In this document: positions 1-6,958 of the stretch, one piece after another
Position numbering within the stretch: the stretch's first letter is position 1
Layout of the letters: each line of letters begins with the position of its first letter
Assembly (NCBI GenBank): GCA_036303105.1
Contig: JAXJBF010000065.1
Span: forward strand, 1-7,054
Direction: 5' to 3'
DNA: 7,054 bases
Source: UMGS1590 sp036303105
Lineage (GTDB): Bacteria; Bacillota; Peptococcia; Peptococcales; Peptococcaceae
Translations under genes and position numbers: made by a program
The notes under the pieces: generated by a model
Told to the model about the DNA's origin: nothing
Seen by the model: the letters and a program-made list of their open reading frames with translations, nothing else
Databases searched by the model: none

Positions 1-1499
1 AAGATCAATTTGCGGAAGCTGCATTACGAGCGAAAAAAGCAGGATTTGACGCCATTGAAATCCATGGGGCACATGGCTATTTAGTTAATCAGTTTGTATC
101 ACCATTTTCAAATAAGCGAACCGACCTCTACGGTGGCAGTTTGCGTAACCGTGCGCGTTTTGCTTTAAATATTATTGCTAAAACACGGCAAAAAGTAGGT
201 GTTGATTATCCAATCATCTATCGTATGAGTGTTCAAGAATACGTAGAAGGAGGATTGCAAATTGAAGAAGCAAAAGCGTTTGCACAATTGCTTGAAGAAG
301 CAGGCGTTGATATGATTCACTGTTCACAAGGTATATATGCTTCAATCGCTGCAGTTGTGCCTCCGTTTGGTGTAACGCGTGGAGCTTTTGTAGATAATGC
401 TGCTGCGATAAAGAGTGTAGTAAATATTCCTGTAAGTGCAGTTGGCCGCATTAATGATCCCGATCTGGCAGAAGCTATTTTAACCTCAGGAAAAGCGGAT
501 CTTGTAACAATGGCACGTGCATCTTTGGCGGATCCAGAGATGCCTAACAAAGTTCGTGAGGAAAAATACGAAGATATTAGCCGTTGCATTGGATGTTTGC
601 AGGGATGTCTTGCTAATAGCAATGCAGGTACAAGGAAAGTACGTTGCTTGGTGAATCCAATGACAGGTATGGAAGACGAGTATTCTTATTCACAAGTTGA
701 GATACCTAAAAACATTTGGGTTGTAGGTGGTGGTGTCTCTGGTTGCGAAGCTGCAATTGTTGCTGCAAGACGTGGTCATAATGTGACACTGTTCGAACAA
801 AATGATCATCTTGGCGGTCAGTGGTGTGCAGCGGCGGTTCCAATGGATAAGACTGAATTTACAACTTTGGTGGTATGGCAACAGAATCAATTGAGAAAAC
901 TTGGTGTTGATGTGCACATGAACAGCAAAGTCGATGCTGTTATGGTGGCTGCAGAAAAACCAGATACACTTATTGTTGCGACAGGGAGTATTCCGGTTGT
1001 TCCACGCTCTATTTCAGGCATTGATGGCGACAATGTTGTGTTTGCCCAGGATGTGTTATTAGGAAACGTGGAAACAGGACAACATGTTGTTGTGATAGGC
1101 GGTGGTCTTGTTGGTGCTGAAACAGCAGATTTTCTTGCATATCATGGGAAAAAGGTGAGCATCATTGAGATGATGAATGAGATCATGCGCGACGGTGAAC
1201 CAACTCCTCGTGCTATGTTGATTGAACGATTGGAAAAGAATCATGTGGATGTTTATACTTCGACACAGGTCACAAGTATTGAAGAACATGCCGTGGTGGC
1301 AGAAAAATCAGGTGAGACAATACGCTTGGAGGATGTTGATACTGTTATTGTTGCCATTGGTGTAAGATCCAATAGAATGCTTGAAGAATCTCTTTCTGGA
1401 ATGTATAAAGGGCAGATTTTGGTTGTTGGTGATGCCAAAAAAGCTAAGAACGGTTACTTAGGAATTCAAGAAGGTTTTGACGCTGGAATGATTGTTTAA
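1..1499 (+). CDS. OYE-family FMN/FAD/4Fe-4S NAD(P)H-dependent reductase, 5'-truncated by window edge
   Basis: Seen: the reading frame is open from base 3 and gives 498 visible residues before TAA at 1497-1499. The sequence starts inside the FMN-binding TIM barrel, with the active-site HGAHGY motif at 63-80, YGG at about 132-140, and the late-barrel MARASLADPE segment at about 510-539. Next come four cysteines in a C-x2-C-x3-C-x12-C pattern (585-647), the expected 4Fe-4S ligands. Two glycine-rich dinucleotide motifs follow (GGGVSG near 725-742, GGGLVG near 1099-1116), and a GDAKKAKNGY end typical of the FAD domain. Known: this architecture is that of 2,4-dienoyl-CoA reductase, BaiCD/BaiH, enoate reductases and daidzein reductase, which reduce activated C=C bonds with NAD(P)H in the cytoplasm. 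By alignment with the paralogue at 5009-6940, about 144 N-terminal residues lie upstream of the window. A TTG at 141 is in frame but falls inside the conserved barrel, so it is not the start. The substrate is unknown. A strong terminator follows the stop, so this is the last gene of its operon. Confidence 0.93.
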   Translation, partial: DQFAEAALRAKKAGFDAIEIHGAHGYLVNQFVSPFSNKRTDLYGGSLRNRARFALNIIAKTRQKVGVDYPIIYRMSVQEYVEGGLQIEEAKAFAQLLEEAGVDMIHCSQGIYASIAAVVPPFGVTRGAFVDNAAAIKSVVNIPVSAVGRINDPDLAEAILTSGKADLVTMARASLADPEMPNKVREEKYEDISRCIGCLQGCLANSNAGTRKVRCLVNPMTGMEDEYSYSQVEIPKNIWVVGGGVSGCEAAIVAARRGHNVTLFEQNDHLGGQWCAAAVPMDKTEFTTLVVWQQNQLRKLGVDVHMNSKVDAVMVAAEKPDTLIVATGSIPVVPRSISGIDGDNVVFAQDVLLGNVETGQHVVVIGGGLVGAETADFLAYHGKKVSIIEMMNEIMRDGEPTPRAMLIERLEKNHVDVYTSTQVTSIEEHAVVAEKSGETIRLEDVDTVIVAIGVRSNRMLEESLSGMYKGQILVVGDAKKAKNGYLGIQEGFDAGMIV

Positions 1500-1511
1500 T
1501 TTGTATAAGTG

Positions 1512-1556
1512 AAAATGCCATTCTCAATGATTGTATTCATTAAGAATGGCATTTTT
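1512..1556. terminator. Bidirectional intrinsic terminator between convergent genes
   Basis: A 13-bp perfect stem (1512-1524 pairing with 1543-1555) encloses one mismatch (1525/1542), then five more pairs (1526-1530 with 1537-1541) and a 6-nt loop (1531-1536). A T run (1552-1556) ends the plus-strand side. The AAAA run at 1512-1515 gives the U tract for the minus strand. It lies in the 60-bp gap between the reductase stop and the LysR stop, so it can serve both transcripts. Confidence 0.9.
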
Positions 1557-1559
1557 GAT

Positions 1560-2486
1560 TTATAATGTTGCGTAAAAGTTTTCAATAATATTCAGGACAT
1601 CTTTTTCCATTTGAGTGAAGACATGACGTTTATTATAGATTAGAAAATGAACAAATGTATTGCTAAAGTTTTCAATTGTACAATAACGAATCTTATTTTT
1701 TAAAATATTAGGGTCGTTCTGAAACTGACTTTTAGGCATGATGCTAACGCCTTGTCCCATTGCAATAGCTTTCATGATAGAGGTTCGTCGATAAAAAGGT
1801 AAGATTTCATTAAAGTAAAATTTGTAACCCTCAAGAATATTTGGCTGTTTGTTAGAGAGATGTTCACCATAATATAGGAACGTTTCAGATCTAAGATCTT
1901 CAATATGTAATAGATCTTTCTTGGATAAAGGATTATTTATTGACATGAGTAAAAGTAAAGGTTCTTCATAAAGGATTTTTGTTGATAGATTATTACTGTT
2001 CGAAGACTTTTTTGACACATTAATTATATCGAATACTGTAGAGGGACATCCACTGATAGCATAACTGATCGCACCATTTTGTATTTCTTGGAGAATTGTG
2101 TTTGCAGTTTGTTCTATGATTTCGCAAGTGAGATTAGGATGTTGTGTATGAATCTTGGCATAGATGGATTCGTCCAATAAATCAAACAAAGTTGGAAATA
2201 CTGGTAATGTGATTTTCGTTGGACTGTCTTCTTTGTTTGGCGACATATTAATCAATACTTCTGTCAAATTAAGAATCTGTTGGATGGTTACAAGGGCTTC
2301 TTTGCCTTTGGGCGTGATTTGAATACCTTTTGATGAACGGGTAAATAATGCAAACCCGAGGTCGGATTCTAATTTTTGAATAGCAATGGTCAATGAGGGT
2401 TGAGAGACAAATAGGTTCTTTGCAGCTTGAGTGATCGAGCCACATTTTGCTATTTCATTAGCGTAACGAAGTTGTTCGAGTTGCAT
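1560..2486 (-). CDS. LysR-type transcriptional regulator (LTTR)
   Basis: Seen: 308 residues, the usual LTTR length. Residues 1-60 form the classic winged helix-turn-helix: MQLEQLRYANEIAKCGSITQ at the N terminus, AAKNLFVSQPSLTIAIQKLE as the turn and recognition helix, then LGFALFTR and a wing ending ITPKGKEAL. The rest (about 90-300) is the expected periplasmic-binding-protein-like effector domain. Start: ATG at 2484-2486, preceded by GGAGAGG (2492-2498) five bases upstream, with LTTR homology beginning at residue 1. Known: LTTRs usually activate a divergently transcribed operon in response to a small metabolite and often repress their own gene. Inferred: it controls the permease operon, which starts 211 bp away in the opposite direction. 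The effector is probably the imported anion or a pathway intermediate. The convergent upstream reductase may belong to the same regulon, but no site was visible to test that. Confidence 0.95.
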   Translation of the reverse strand: MQLEQLRYANEIAKCGSITQAAKNLFVSQPSLTIAIQKLESDLGFALFTRSSKGIQITPKGKEALVTIQQILNLTEVLINMSPNKEDSPTKITLPVFPTLFDLLDESIYAKIHTQHPNLTCEIIEQTANTILQEIQNGAISYAISGCPSTVFDIINVSKKSSNSNNLSTKILYEEPLLLLMSINNPLSKKDLLHIEDLRSETFLYYGEHLSNKQPNILEGYKFYFNEILPFYRRTSIMKAIAMGQGVSIMPKSQFQNDPNILKNKIRYCTIENFSNTFVHFLIYNKRHVFTQMEKDVLNIIENFYATL

Positions 2487-2510
2487 AATATCCTCTCCAA
2501 TCTTACCGAT

Positions 2511-2519
2511 ATTATATCA
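2511..2519 (-). promoter_or_regulatory. Predicted lysR promoter, extended -10
   Basis: Read on the minus strand, this is TGATATAAT, a perfect TATAAT (2511-2516) with the TG extension one base upstream. The -35 region at 17-bp spacing (2534-2539, TCGCTA) is weak, which fits an extended -10 promoter. The transcript would start near 2504 and leave a short leader of about 18 nt holding the GGAGAGG ribosome site. Confidence 0.65.
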
Positions 2520-2556
2520 TTTCATTAAAGAGATAGCGATAAAATGCGTTAAATAT

Positions 2557-2569
2557 TTATTGGCCATAA
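2557..2569. promoter_or_regulatory. Candidate LysR-type operator (T-N11-A dyad)
   Basis: TTATTGGCCATAA is an imperfect inverted repeat (five of six arm positions match) with the T-N11-A form usual for LTTR recognition sites. Its centre (2563) is about -59 from the predicted lysR start and about -75 from the predicted permease start. That suits autoregulation and activation of the divergent operon. This assignment rests on pattern and position alone; T-N11-A is common by chance in AT-rich DNA. Confidence 0.4.
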
Positions 2570-2602
2570 GTGTTGACTATGACATGCATTGCAGTCTTAT
2601 AT

Positions 2603-2631
2603 TTCACAATAGAAAAATTTATATGTACAAT
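2603..2631 (+). promoter_or_regulatory. Predicted sigma-A promoter of the permease operon
   Basis: TTCACA (2603-2608, five of six to the -35 consensus) is followed after exactly 17 bp by TACAAT (2626-2631, five of six to the -10 consensus). Transcription would begin near 2638, giving a leader of about 60 nt before the GTG at 2698. An alternative pair, TTGACT (2573-2578) with TATATT (2598-2603), has a 19-bp spacer and is less favoured. Confidence 0.6.
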
Positions 2632-2645
2632 AAACGTAAGGAAAA

Positions 2646-2660
2646 TGATTATCGATAACA
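2646..2660. promoter_or_regulatory. Palindrome resembling a CcpA cre site
   Basis: The block has a perfect 10-bp palindrome, TTATCGATAA (2649-2658), flanked by TG and CA. Its right half (CGATAACA) fits the cre consensus half CGNTNWCA exactly. The left half is one base longer than consensus, so this is a cre-like element and not a clean match. It sits just downstream of the predicted transcription start, where catabolite repression sites often act as roadblocks. Confidence 0.25.
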
Positions 2661-2684
2661 AAAAAATTCCTGACATCAGAAAAA

Positions 2685-2690
2685 GGGGGA
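2685..2690 (+). promoter_or_regulatory. Ribosome binding site fixing the GTG start of the permease
   Basis: GGGGGA lies seven bases before GTG at 2698. It supports this non-ATG start, because no ATG in the same frame near the N terminus has a comparable site. Confidence 0.7.
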
Positions 2691-2697
2691 CACCTCA

Positions 2698-4104
2698 GTG
2701 ACTGAATCAATTCAAAATGCATCTTCAAAGAAGATACAATGGCTTGTAACTATTATAGTAACAGCTGCTATTTATTTGATCCCATTAACTGATCTTTATA
2801 CAGCGCAAATTCGTGCTTTCTTAATGATTACTGTCTTTTTAATCTTATTGGTTGTATTTGATTTAATGAGTATCATGTTTGTTGGTGTTGCATTACCACT
2901 CGGTTATATTGTTTTTGGCGTTGCGCCGTCAAATGTTGCATTGGCCGGTTGGACAAATGATGTATCTTATCTGGTGATTGGAGCATTTGTTTTCGCGGCA
3001 ATATTGAATCAGAGTGGTTTGCTGAAGCGAATATCATTATGGGTTATGCTGAAGGTTGGCGGTTCATATTATGCGGCACTGTTTGGCTTTCTTGCTGTTG
3101 GTGTAGCGATTACTTTTGCATCATATGGAAACGATGGATATCTTCTTGAGGTGTTGGCGTATGGCTTTTGTGTATCATTAAATATTCATAAAAAGCCGGA
3201 AGGTATTGTATTTATGATGGCAAGTGGCGTTGCAGCAATTACAGCACGTATTCTTACTTATTATCCTATTCAGATGGCACCAATGATTGCGGCAGCTCAA
3301 ACTGTACAGCCGGATTTTTCCATCGGCGTTTGGGACCCGCTAAAATATGGATTCCCAATTTTTATCTTTATTTTCTTGTATGTTTTTGTGTTAACAAAAG
3401 TATTTAAAACAAGCAATAAAACACTTGGTTCAGCGGAAGAGGGAAAGAAGTTTTTTGCTAAAGAATATGCAAAACTAGGAAAAATTAGTGCACTTGAAAT
3501 CAAAGCAGCTATTTTAATGTTAATCATCACGTTATATATGTCGACAAGTGAATGGCATGGTCTCAATGTTAACTATGCATTCATGGTTTTTCCTTGGTTG
3601 TGTTTTCTGCCGGTTTTTAAAATGACGGACAAGCATACCTTAGATTTTTTGAAAGATAAACTTGGACTTGTTTTCTTTGCTACTGGTTGTTTGGCAATTG
3701 CTAATGTTGCGGCAAATATTGGTGCAACGGATCTTTTGGCTGAGTTGTTAACGCCATTGCTTGGTCATATGAATGTCATAGCATTGCTCTTTGTTATTCT
3801 CATTCTTGGTATGTTAGCAAATATGTTACTTACACCATTGGCGTTAGTTACAACATTGGCGACACCGATCGTTGTTATCTGTAATAGTCTTGGTATTGAT
3901 TTAATGGCACCGTTGCTTAGCTTATTTTATACTGTCGACATGTTGTTTTTGCCTCATGAGGTACCTGCGTATCTGTTTATTTTCTCGTTTGGCGTTATGA
4001 CAATGAAAGATTTTATTAAATGTCATTTTATAAAAAATGTGATGTTTTTGATTTTCTTTGGTGTCGTTATTATTCCTTGGTGGATATTTATGGGAATTCT
4101 ATGA
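2698..4104 (+). CDS. DASS/SLC13-like anion permease (ion transporter superfamily)
   Basis: Seen: 468 residues, GTG start, dominated by hydrophobic segments (about 11-12 by eye) with a charged cytoplasmic-type loop at about 233-270 between two similarly built halves. The length and the position of the inner re-entrant regions fit the DASS (divalent anion:Na+ symporter, CitT/INDY/SLC13) family. Known: members import di- and tricarboxylates, sulfate or related anions, usually with Na+. Odd: the two SNT signatures of this family are not intact. The corresponding regions read SYGND (residues 142-146) and ANML (374-377), followed by TPLA, so substrate or ion coordination probably differs from the dicarboxylate transporters. 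It is the first gene of the rightward operon, 39 bp before the amidohydrolase-like gene, and divergent from the LTTR. Inferred role: uptake of the pathway's anionic substrate or exchange with its product. Family assignment is from overall pattern; another ion-transporter-superfamily branch is possible. Confidence 0.8.
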   Translation: MTESIQNASSKKIQWLVTIIVTAAIYLIPLTDLYTAQIRAFLMITVFLILLVVFDLMSIMFVGVALPLGYIVFGVAPSNVALAGWTNDVSYLVIGAFVFAAILNQSGLLKRISLWVMLKVGGSYYAALFGFLAVGVAITFASYGNDGYLLEVLAYGFCVSLNIHKKPEGIVFMMASGVAAITARILTYYPIQMAPMIAAAQTVQPDFSIGVWDPLKYGFPIFIFIFLYVFVLTKVFKTSNKTLGSAEEGKKFFAKEYAKLGKISALEIKAAILMLIITLYMSTSEWHGLNVNYAFMVFPWLCFLPVFKMTDKHTLDFLKDKLGLVFFATGCLAIANVAANIGATDLLAELLTPLLGHMNVIALLFVILILGMLANMLLTPLALVTTLATPIVVICNSLGIDLMAPLLSLFYTVDMLFLPHEVPAYLFIFSFGVMTMKDFIKCHFIKNVMFLIFFGVVIIPWWIFMGIL

Positions 4105-4143
4105 AGCTAATATTAAATTTGAATTTTAAGGAGAGAGTATTTT

Positions 4144-5001
4144 ATGAAAATTATTGACTTTCGTGTTCGACCACCTTACGGCAAATATTTGGAATCAGGT
4201 TTTTTTGCTAATATTCCATTTCGAGAAACAGTCGCAGATGGAAAATATAATATGACGTTACCACCTTCCGTGTATGAACATTCTATGGAGTTGCTTCTCG
4301 AAGAAATGGATCATTTAAACATTGTTAAAGGTGTTGTTCCCGCACGTAAAGCATTTGGCATGAGCAATGACGATCTGGTTCAACTTCTGAGCGAATATCC
4401 AGGACGATTCATTGGCTTTGCAGGAATTGATGGTCACGACGGAGAAGACGCTTTATCAGAGATTGAAAGATATGTGGTTAATGGACCATTGCTTGGTGTG
4501 GTTGTTGAACCGGGTTTTGGTGAAGAGCCAATGGCAGTAGATGATATTCGGATGGATCCAATTTATACATATTGTGAAGAACAGGATATCCCAATGGTGA
4601 TTGGATTTGGTGGTATGCTTCATCCTTCACTTGATTTAATGGATCCAAAGGGGGTTGATCGGATTGCGTTGCGTCATCCAAATTTACGCATGCTTCTTTC
4701 CCACGGTGGTTGGCCGTTTGTTCAGGAAGTTGTTTGGATTGCACTTATGCGCAAGAATGTGTATTTGATGCCAGATCTGTATATGTATGCAACGCCGTTT
4801 ACCGATGACTATGTTGCAGCTGTGAATACTGTAATTAAAGATAAGATTATTTATGGTTCTGCGTATCCAATCGTTTCTCAGCGCGAATCTGTGTCACAGT
4901 ATATGTGTAATGGTGTACGCGGTGAGTTCATTGAAAATCTTATGTTTAATAATGCATTAAAATTTCTTGGTGTAACAGAAGAAGAATTGAAAGAGATGTG
5001 A
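4144..5001 (+). CDS. Amidohydrolase-2-fold protein lacking canonical metal ligands
   Basis: Seen: 285 residues, ATG start with AAGGAGA (4128-4134) nine bases upstream. The layout resembles Pfam Amidohydrolase_2 (TIM barrel; relatives include aminocarboxymuconate-semialdehyde decarboxylase, gamma-resorcylate decarboxylase and lactonases): a strand-1 motif at the N terminus, YPGRFIGFAGID (85-96), LLGVVVEPGF (116-125), a helix then IPMVIGFGG (149-157), HPNLRMLLSHGGWP (178-191), and IIYGSAYP (235-242). Odd: the strand-1 HxH is RVR (7-9), the usual strand-5 IHxG histidine is Gly154, and the usual GSDxP aspartate is Ala240. Only the SHGG histidine (187) remains. The binuclear or mononuclear metal site is therefore not expected to form. 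It could be a metal-independent hydrolase, hydratase, isomerase or decarboxylase, or a binding partner of the adjacent reductase. The reductase gene starts 7 bp after its stop, so the two are probably translated together. No signal peptide is evident, so it is probably cytoplasmic. Reaction unknown. Confidence 0.85.
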   Translation: MKIIDFRVRPPYGKYLESGFFANIPFRETVADGKYNMTLPPSVYEHSMELLLEEMDHLNIVKGVVPARKAFGMSNDDLVQLLSEYPGRFIGFAGIDGHDGEDALSEIERYVVNGPLLGVVVEPGFGEEPMAVDDIRMDPIYTYCEEQDIPMVIGFGGMLHPSLDLMDPKGVDRIALRHPNLRMLLSHGGWPFVQEVVWIALMRKNVYLMPDLYMYATPFTDDYVAAVNTVIKDKIIYGSAYPIVSQRESVSQYMCNGVRGEFIENLMFNNALKFLGVTEEELKEM

Positions 5002-5008
5002 AATATCT

Positions 5009-6940
5009 ATGCAAAAAGTATTTGAGCCTATCAAAGTTGGAAAACTTTTATTGAAAAATCGGCTTGTTGTTTCGGCAATGCTAACAAATCTTGCCAATGC
5101 GGATGGAAGTGCATCAGAAGCATATATTGCTTATCATGAAGCAAAGGCAAAAGGCGGTTGGGGGCTTATCATTACAGAAGACTATCCAATTGCTCCTAAT
5201 GCTGGTACCAGTAAAACGTTGCCGATGATTTATAATGAAACTTTGGCAGAGAGTCACGCGGAGTTGGCCAAAAGGATACATGCTTTTGGCGGAGCGATTT
5301 TCATTCAGTTGTATCATGCTGGTCGTGAGACGACGTCGAGCGTTACTGGAGAACAGCCTGTAGCTCCATCGGCACTCAAGGATCCAACAATGCCAGAGAT
5401 TCCGCGAGCACTTTCAAAGGTTGAGATTAAAGATATTGTTAATCAGTTTGCAACCAGTGCGTACTATGTAAAGCAGGCGGGCTTTGACGGCGTAGAAATA
5501 CACGGGGCATCAGGTTATTTAGTTGGTGAGTTTTTATCTCCGTTTTCAAATAAACGACACGACGAATATGGTGGCACCATTCGTGGACGTGCAAAATTCG
5601 CAATTGAAATTGTAAAAGCTATACGTGAGAAAGTTGGTCCAGATTTTCCTATTTCGTTTAGACTTTGCACAGCAGAATACGTCGATGGCGGATTAACAAT
5701 TGAAGAAAGTAAAGTAATTGCACATTTATTGGAAGAAGCCGGTGTAGATTTATTACATTGTACGCAGGGAATTTATGCGTCTCGTCCTGTAATTACGCCC
5801 CCATATATGATTCCAAGAGCAAAATTTGTGGATAATGCTGCCGAAATTAAGAAAGTTGTATCAATACCTGTTGTTGCAGTTGGTGGGATTAATAATATTG
5901 ATCTTGCTGATGAGATTCTTGTTTCAGGGAAAGCTGATATGGTAACGATGGCTCGTGCTTCGCTTGCAGATCCAGAATTACCAAACAAAGCGAAGGCTGG
6001 TGAGTTTAACCGAATCATACAGTGCATTGGTTGTGTACAAGGATGCCAGGGAGAAAATAGTAAAGGTAATCACATTCGGTGTCTTGTAAATCCATGCACC
6101 GCAATGGAGAAAGAGTATAATTTCCTTCCAGCGCCAACTAAAAAGAAGGTATGGGTAGTTGGAGGCGGTGTTTCTGGTTGTTATGCAGCCATTGCAGCTG
6201 CGCGTAAAGGCCATGATGTAACCTTATTTGAAAAGAATGGACAACTTGGCGGCCAGTGGAATTTGGCTGCGGTTCCGCTATTTAAAAGTGGCTTTACCTC
6301 ACTTGTTCAATGGCAAGAACAGGAACTTGAGCGACTTGGTGTTCGTGTTGAGTTAAATCATACTGTAGATGCGATGGAGGTAAAGCGTGAAAATCCGGAT
6401 GCTTTACTTATTGCAAGTGGCAGCCATCCTCTCATTCCTCCGATTGAGGGTGTTCAAAAAGGCTTGTCAGACGGCCATGTAGTTACAGCACATGATGTTC
6501 TTGCTGGAAAAGTGATTGTAAATGGAAATATAGCTGTGATTGGTGGAGGCCTTGTTGGTGCAGAAATCGCTGAGTGGCTTGCATCCTATGGAGCAAAAGT
6601 GACAATAATTGAAATGATGTCAGAAATTTTAAAAGATGGGATTGGTAACCCAAAGTTACTGTTAACTCAGAATCTAAAAAAACTTGGCGTAACTGTGATG
6701 ACGGATACAAAAGTAATATCAGTAGAAACAGGACAAGTTACTATTGAACGCAGTGGTTCATATCAACATCTTACATCAGTTGATTGGGTTATTCTTGCGG
6801 CAGGAGTACGGTCCGATCAAACCTTGGCCGATTCTCTCGGTGATTATTCAGGTTATATCCAATGTATTGGTGATGCAGCACGAACAAAAAATGGTTATAG
6901 AAATATTCAGGAAGCTTATGAAGCAGGACTTTCATTATAA
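5009..6940 (+). CDS. OYE-family FMN/FAD/4Fe-4S NAD(P)H-dependent reductase, complete
   Basis: Seen: 643 residues, the normal length for 2,4-dienoyl-CoA reductase/BaiCD/daidzein reductase-type enzymes. The N-terminal FMN TIM barrel (about 1-335) opens FEPIKVGKLLLKNRLVVSAM and carries IQLYHAGRE, the active-site HGASGY (165-170), YGG and MARASLADPE. The 4Fe-4S cysteines are C339, C342, C346 and C358 (C-x2-C-x3-C-x11-C). The FAD and NAD(P)H domains show GGGVSG (385-390), LGGQWN and GGGLVG (512-517), ending in GDAARTKNGY. Known: electrons pass from NAD(P)H through FAD and the cluster to FMN, which reduces an activated C=C bond; Tyr170 matches the OYE proton donor. Odd: the position usually His or Asn that helps bind the substrate carbonyl (Asn194 in OYE1) is Ser168 here, but His in the paralogue at 1-1499. 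About half the aligned residues are identical to that paralogue by eye. The ribosome site is poor (AAAGAGA, 4990-4996, about 12 bases upstream), so coupling to the preceding gene is likely. Substrate unknown. Confidence 0.95.
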   Translation: MQKVFEPIKVGKLLLKNRLVVSAMLTNLANADGSASEAYIAYHEAKAKGGWGLIITEDYPIAPNAGTSKTLPMIYNETLAESHAELAKRIHAFGGAIFIQLYHAGRETTSSVTGEQPVAPSALKDPTMPEIPRALSKVEIKDIVNQFATSAYYVKQAGFDGVEIHGASGYLVGEFLSPFSNKRHDEYGGTIRGRAKFAIEIVKAIREKVGPDFPISFRLCTAEYVDGGLTIEESKVIAHLLEEAGVDLLHCTQGIYASRPVITPPYMIPRAKFVDNAAEIKKVVSIPVVAVGGINNIDLADEILVSGKADMVTMARASLADPELPNKAKAGEFNRIIQCIGCVQGCQGENSKGNHIRCLVNPCTAMEKEYNFLPAPTKKKVWVVGGGVSGCYAAIAAARKGHDVTLFEKNGQLGGQWNLAAVPLFKSGFTSLVQWQEQELERLGVRVELNHTVDAMEVKRENPDALLIASGSHPLIPPIEGVQKGLSDGHVVTAHDVLAGKVIVNGNIAVIGGGLVGAEIAEWLASYGAKVTIIEMMSEILKDGIGNPKLLLTQNLKKLGVTVMTDTKVISVETGQVTIERSGSYQHLTSVDWVILAAGVRSDQTLADSLGDYSGYIQCIGDAARTKNGYRNIQEAYEAGLSL

Positions 6941-6942
6941 CT

Positions 6943-6950
6943 AGAGGAGG
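6943..6950 (+). promoter_or_regulatory. Strong ribosome binding site of the next gene
   Basis: AGAGGAGG is a near-perfect Shine-Dalgarno sequence eight bases before the ATG at 6959. It shows that the open frame running off the window end is a real gene and fixes its start only 18 bp after the reductase stop. Confidence 0.9.
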
Positions 6951-6958
6951 CAGAAGAA

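Noticed and set aside
317..1438. Minus-strand open frames opposite the upstream reductase
   Set aside because: They overlap a strongly conserved gene on the other strand, have no recognisable motifs and no convincing ribosome sites.
141..1499. TTG at 141 as the start of the upstream reductase gene
   Set aside because: The frame is open and conserved back to base 3, including the active-site HGAHGY motif, so the gene begins before the window.
2573..2603. TTGACT/TATATT as the main permease promoter
   Set aside because: The 19-bp spacer is unfavourable; the TTCACA/TACAAT pair downstream has ideal 17-bp spacing. It may still be a secondary promoter.
4105..4143. Terminator or separate promoter between permease and amidohydrolase genes
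   Set aside because: The 39-bp gap is AT-rich but has no stable hairpin with a T run and no well-spaced promoter elements; it mainly holds the ribosome site.
3297..4744. Minus-strand open frames opposite the permease and amidohydrolase genes
   Set aside because: These are shadows of real coding frames with low-complexity or composition-driven translations and no family resemblance.
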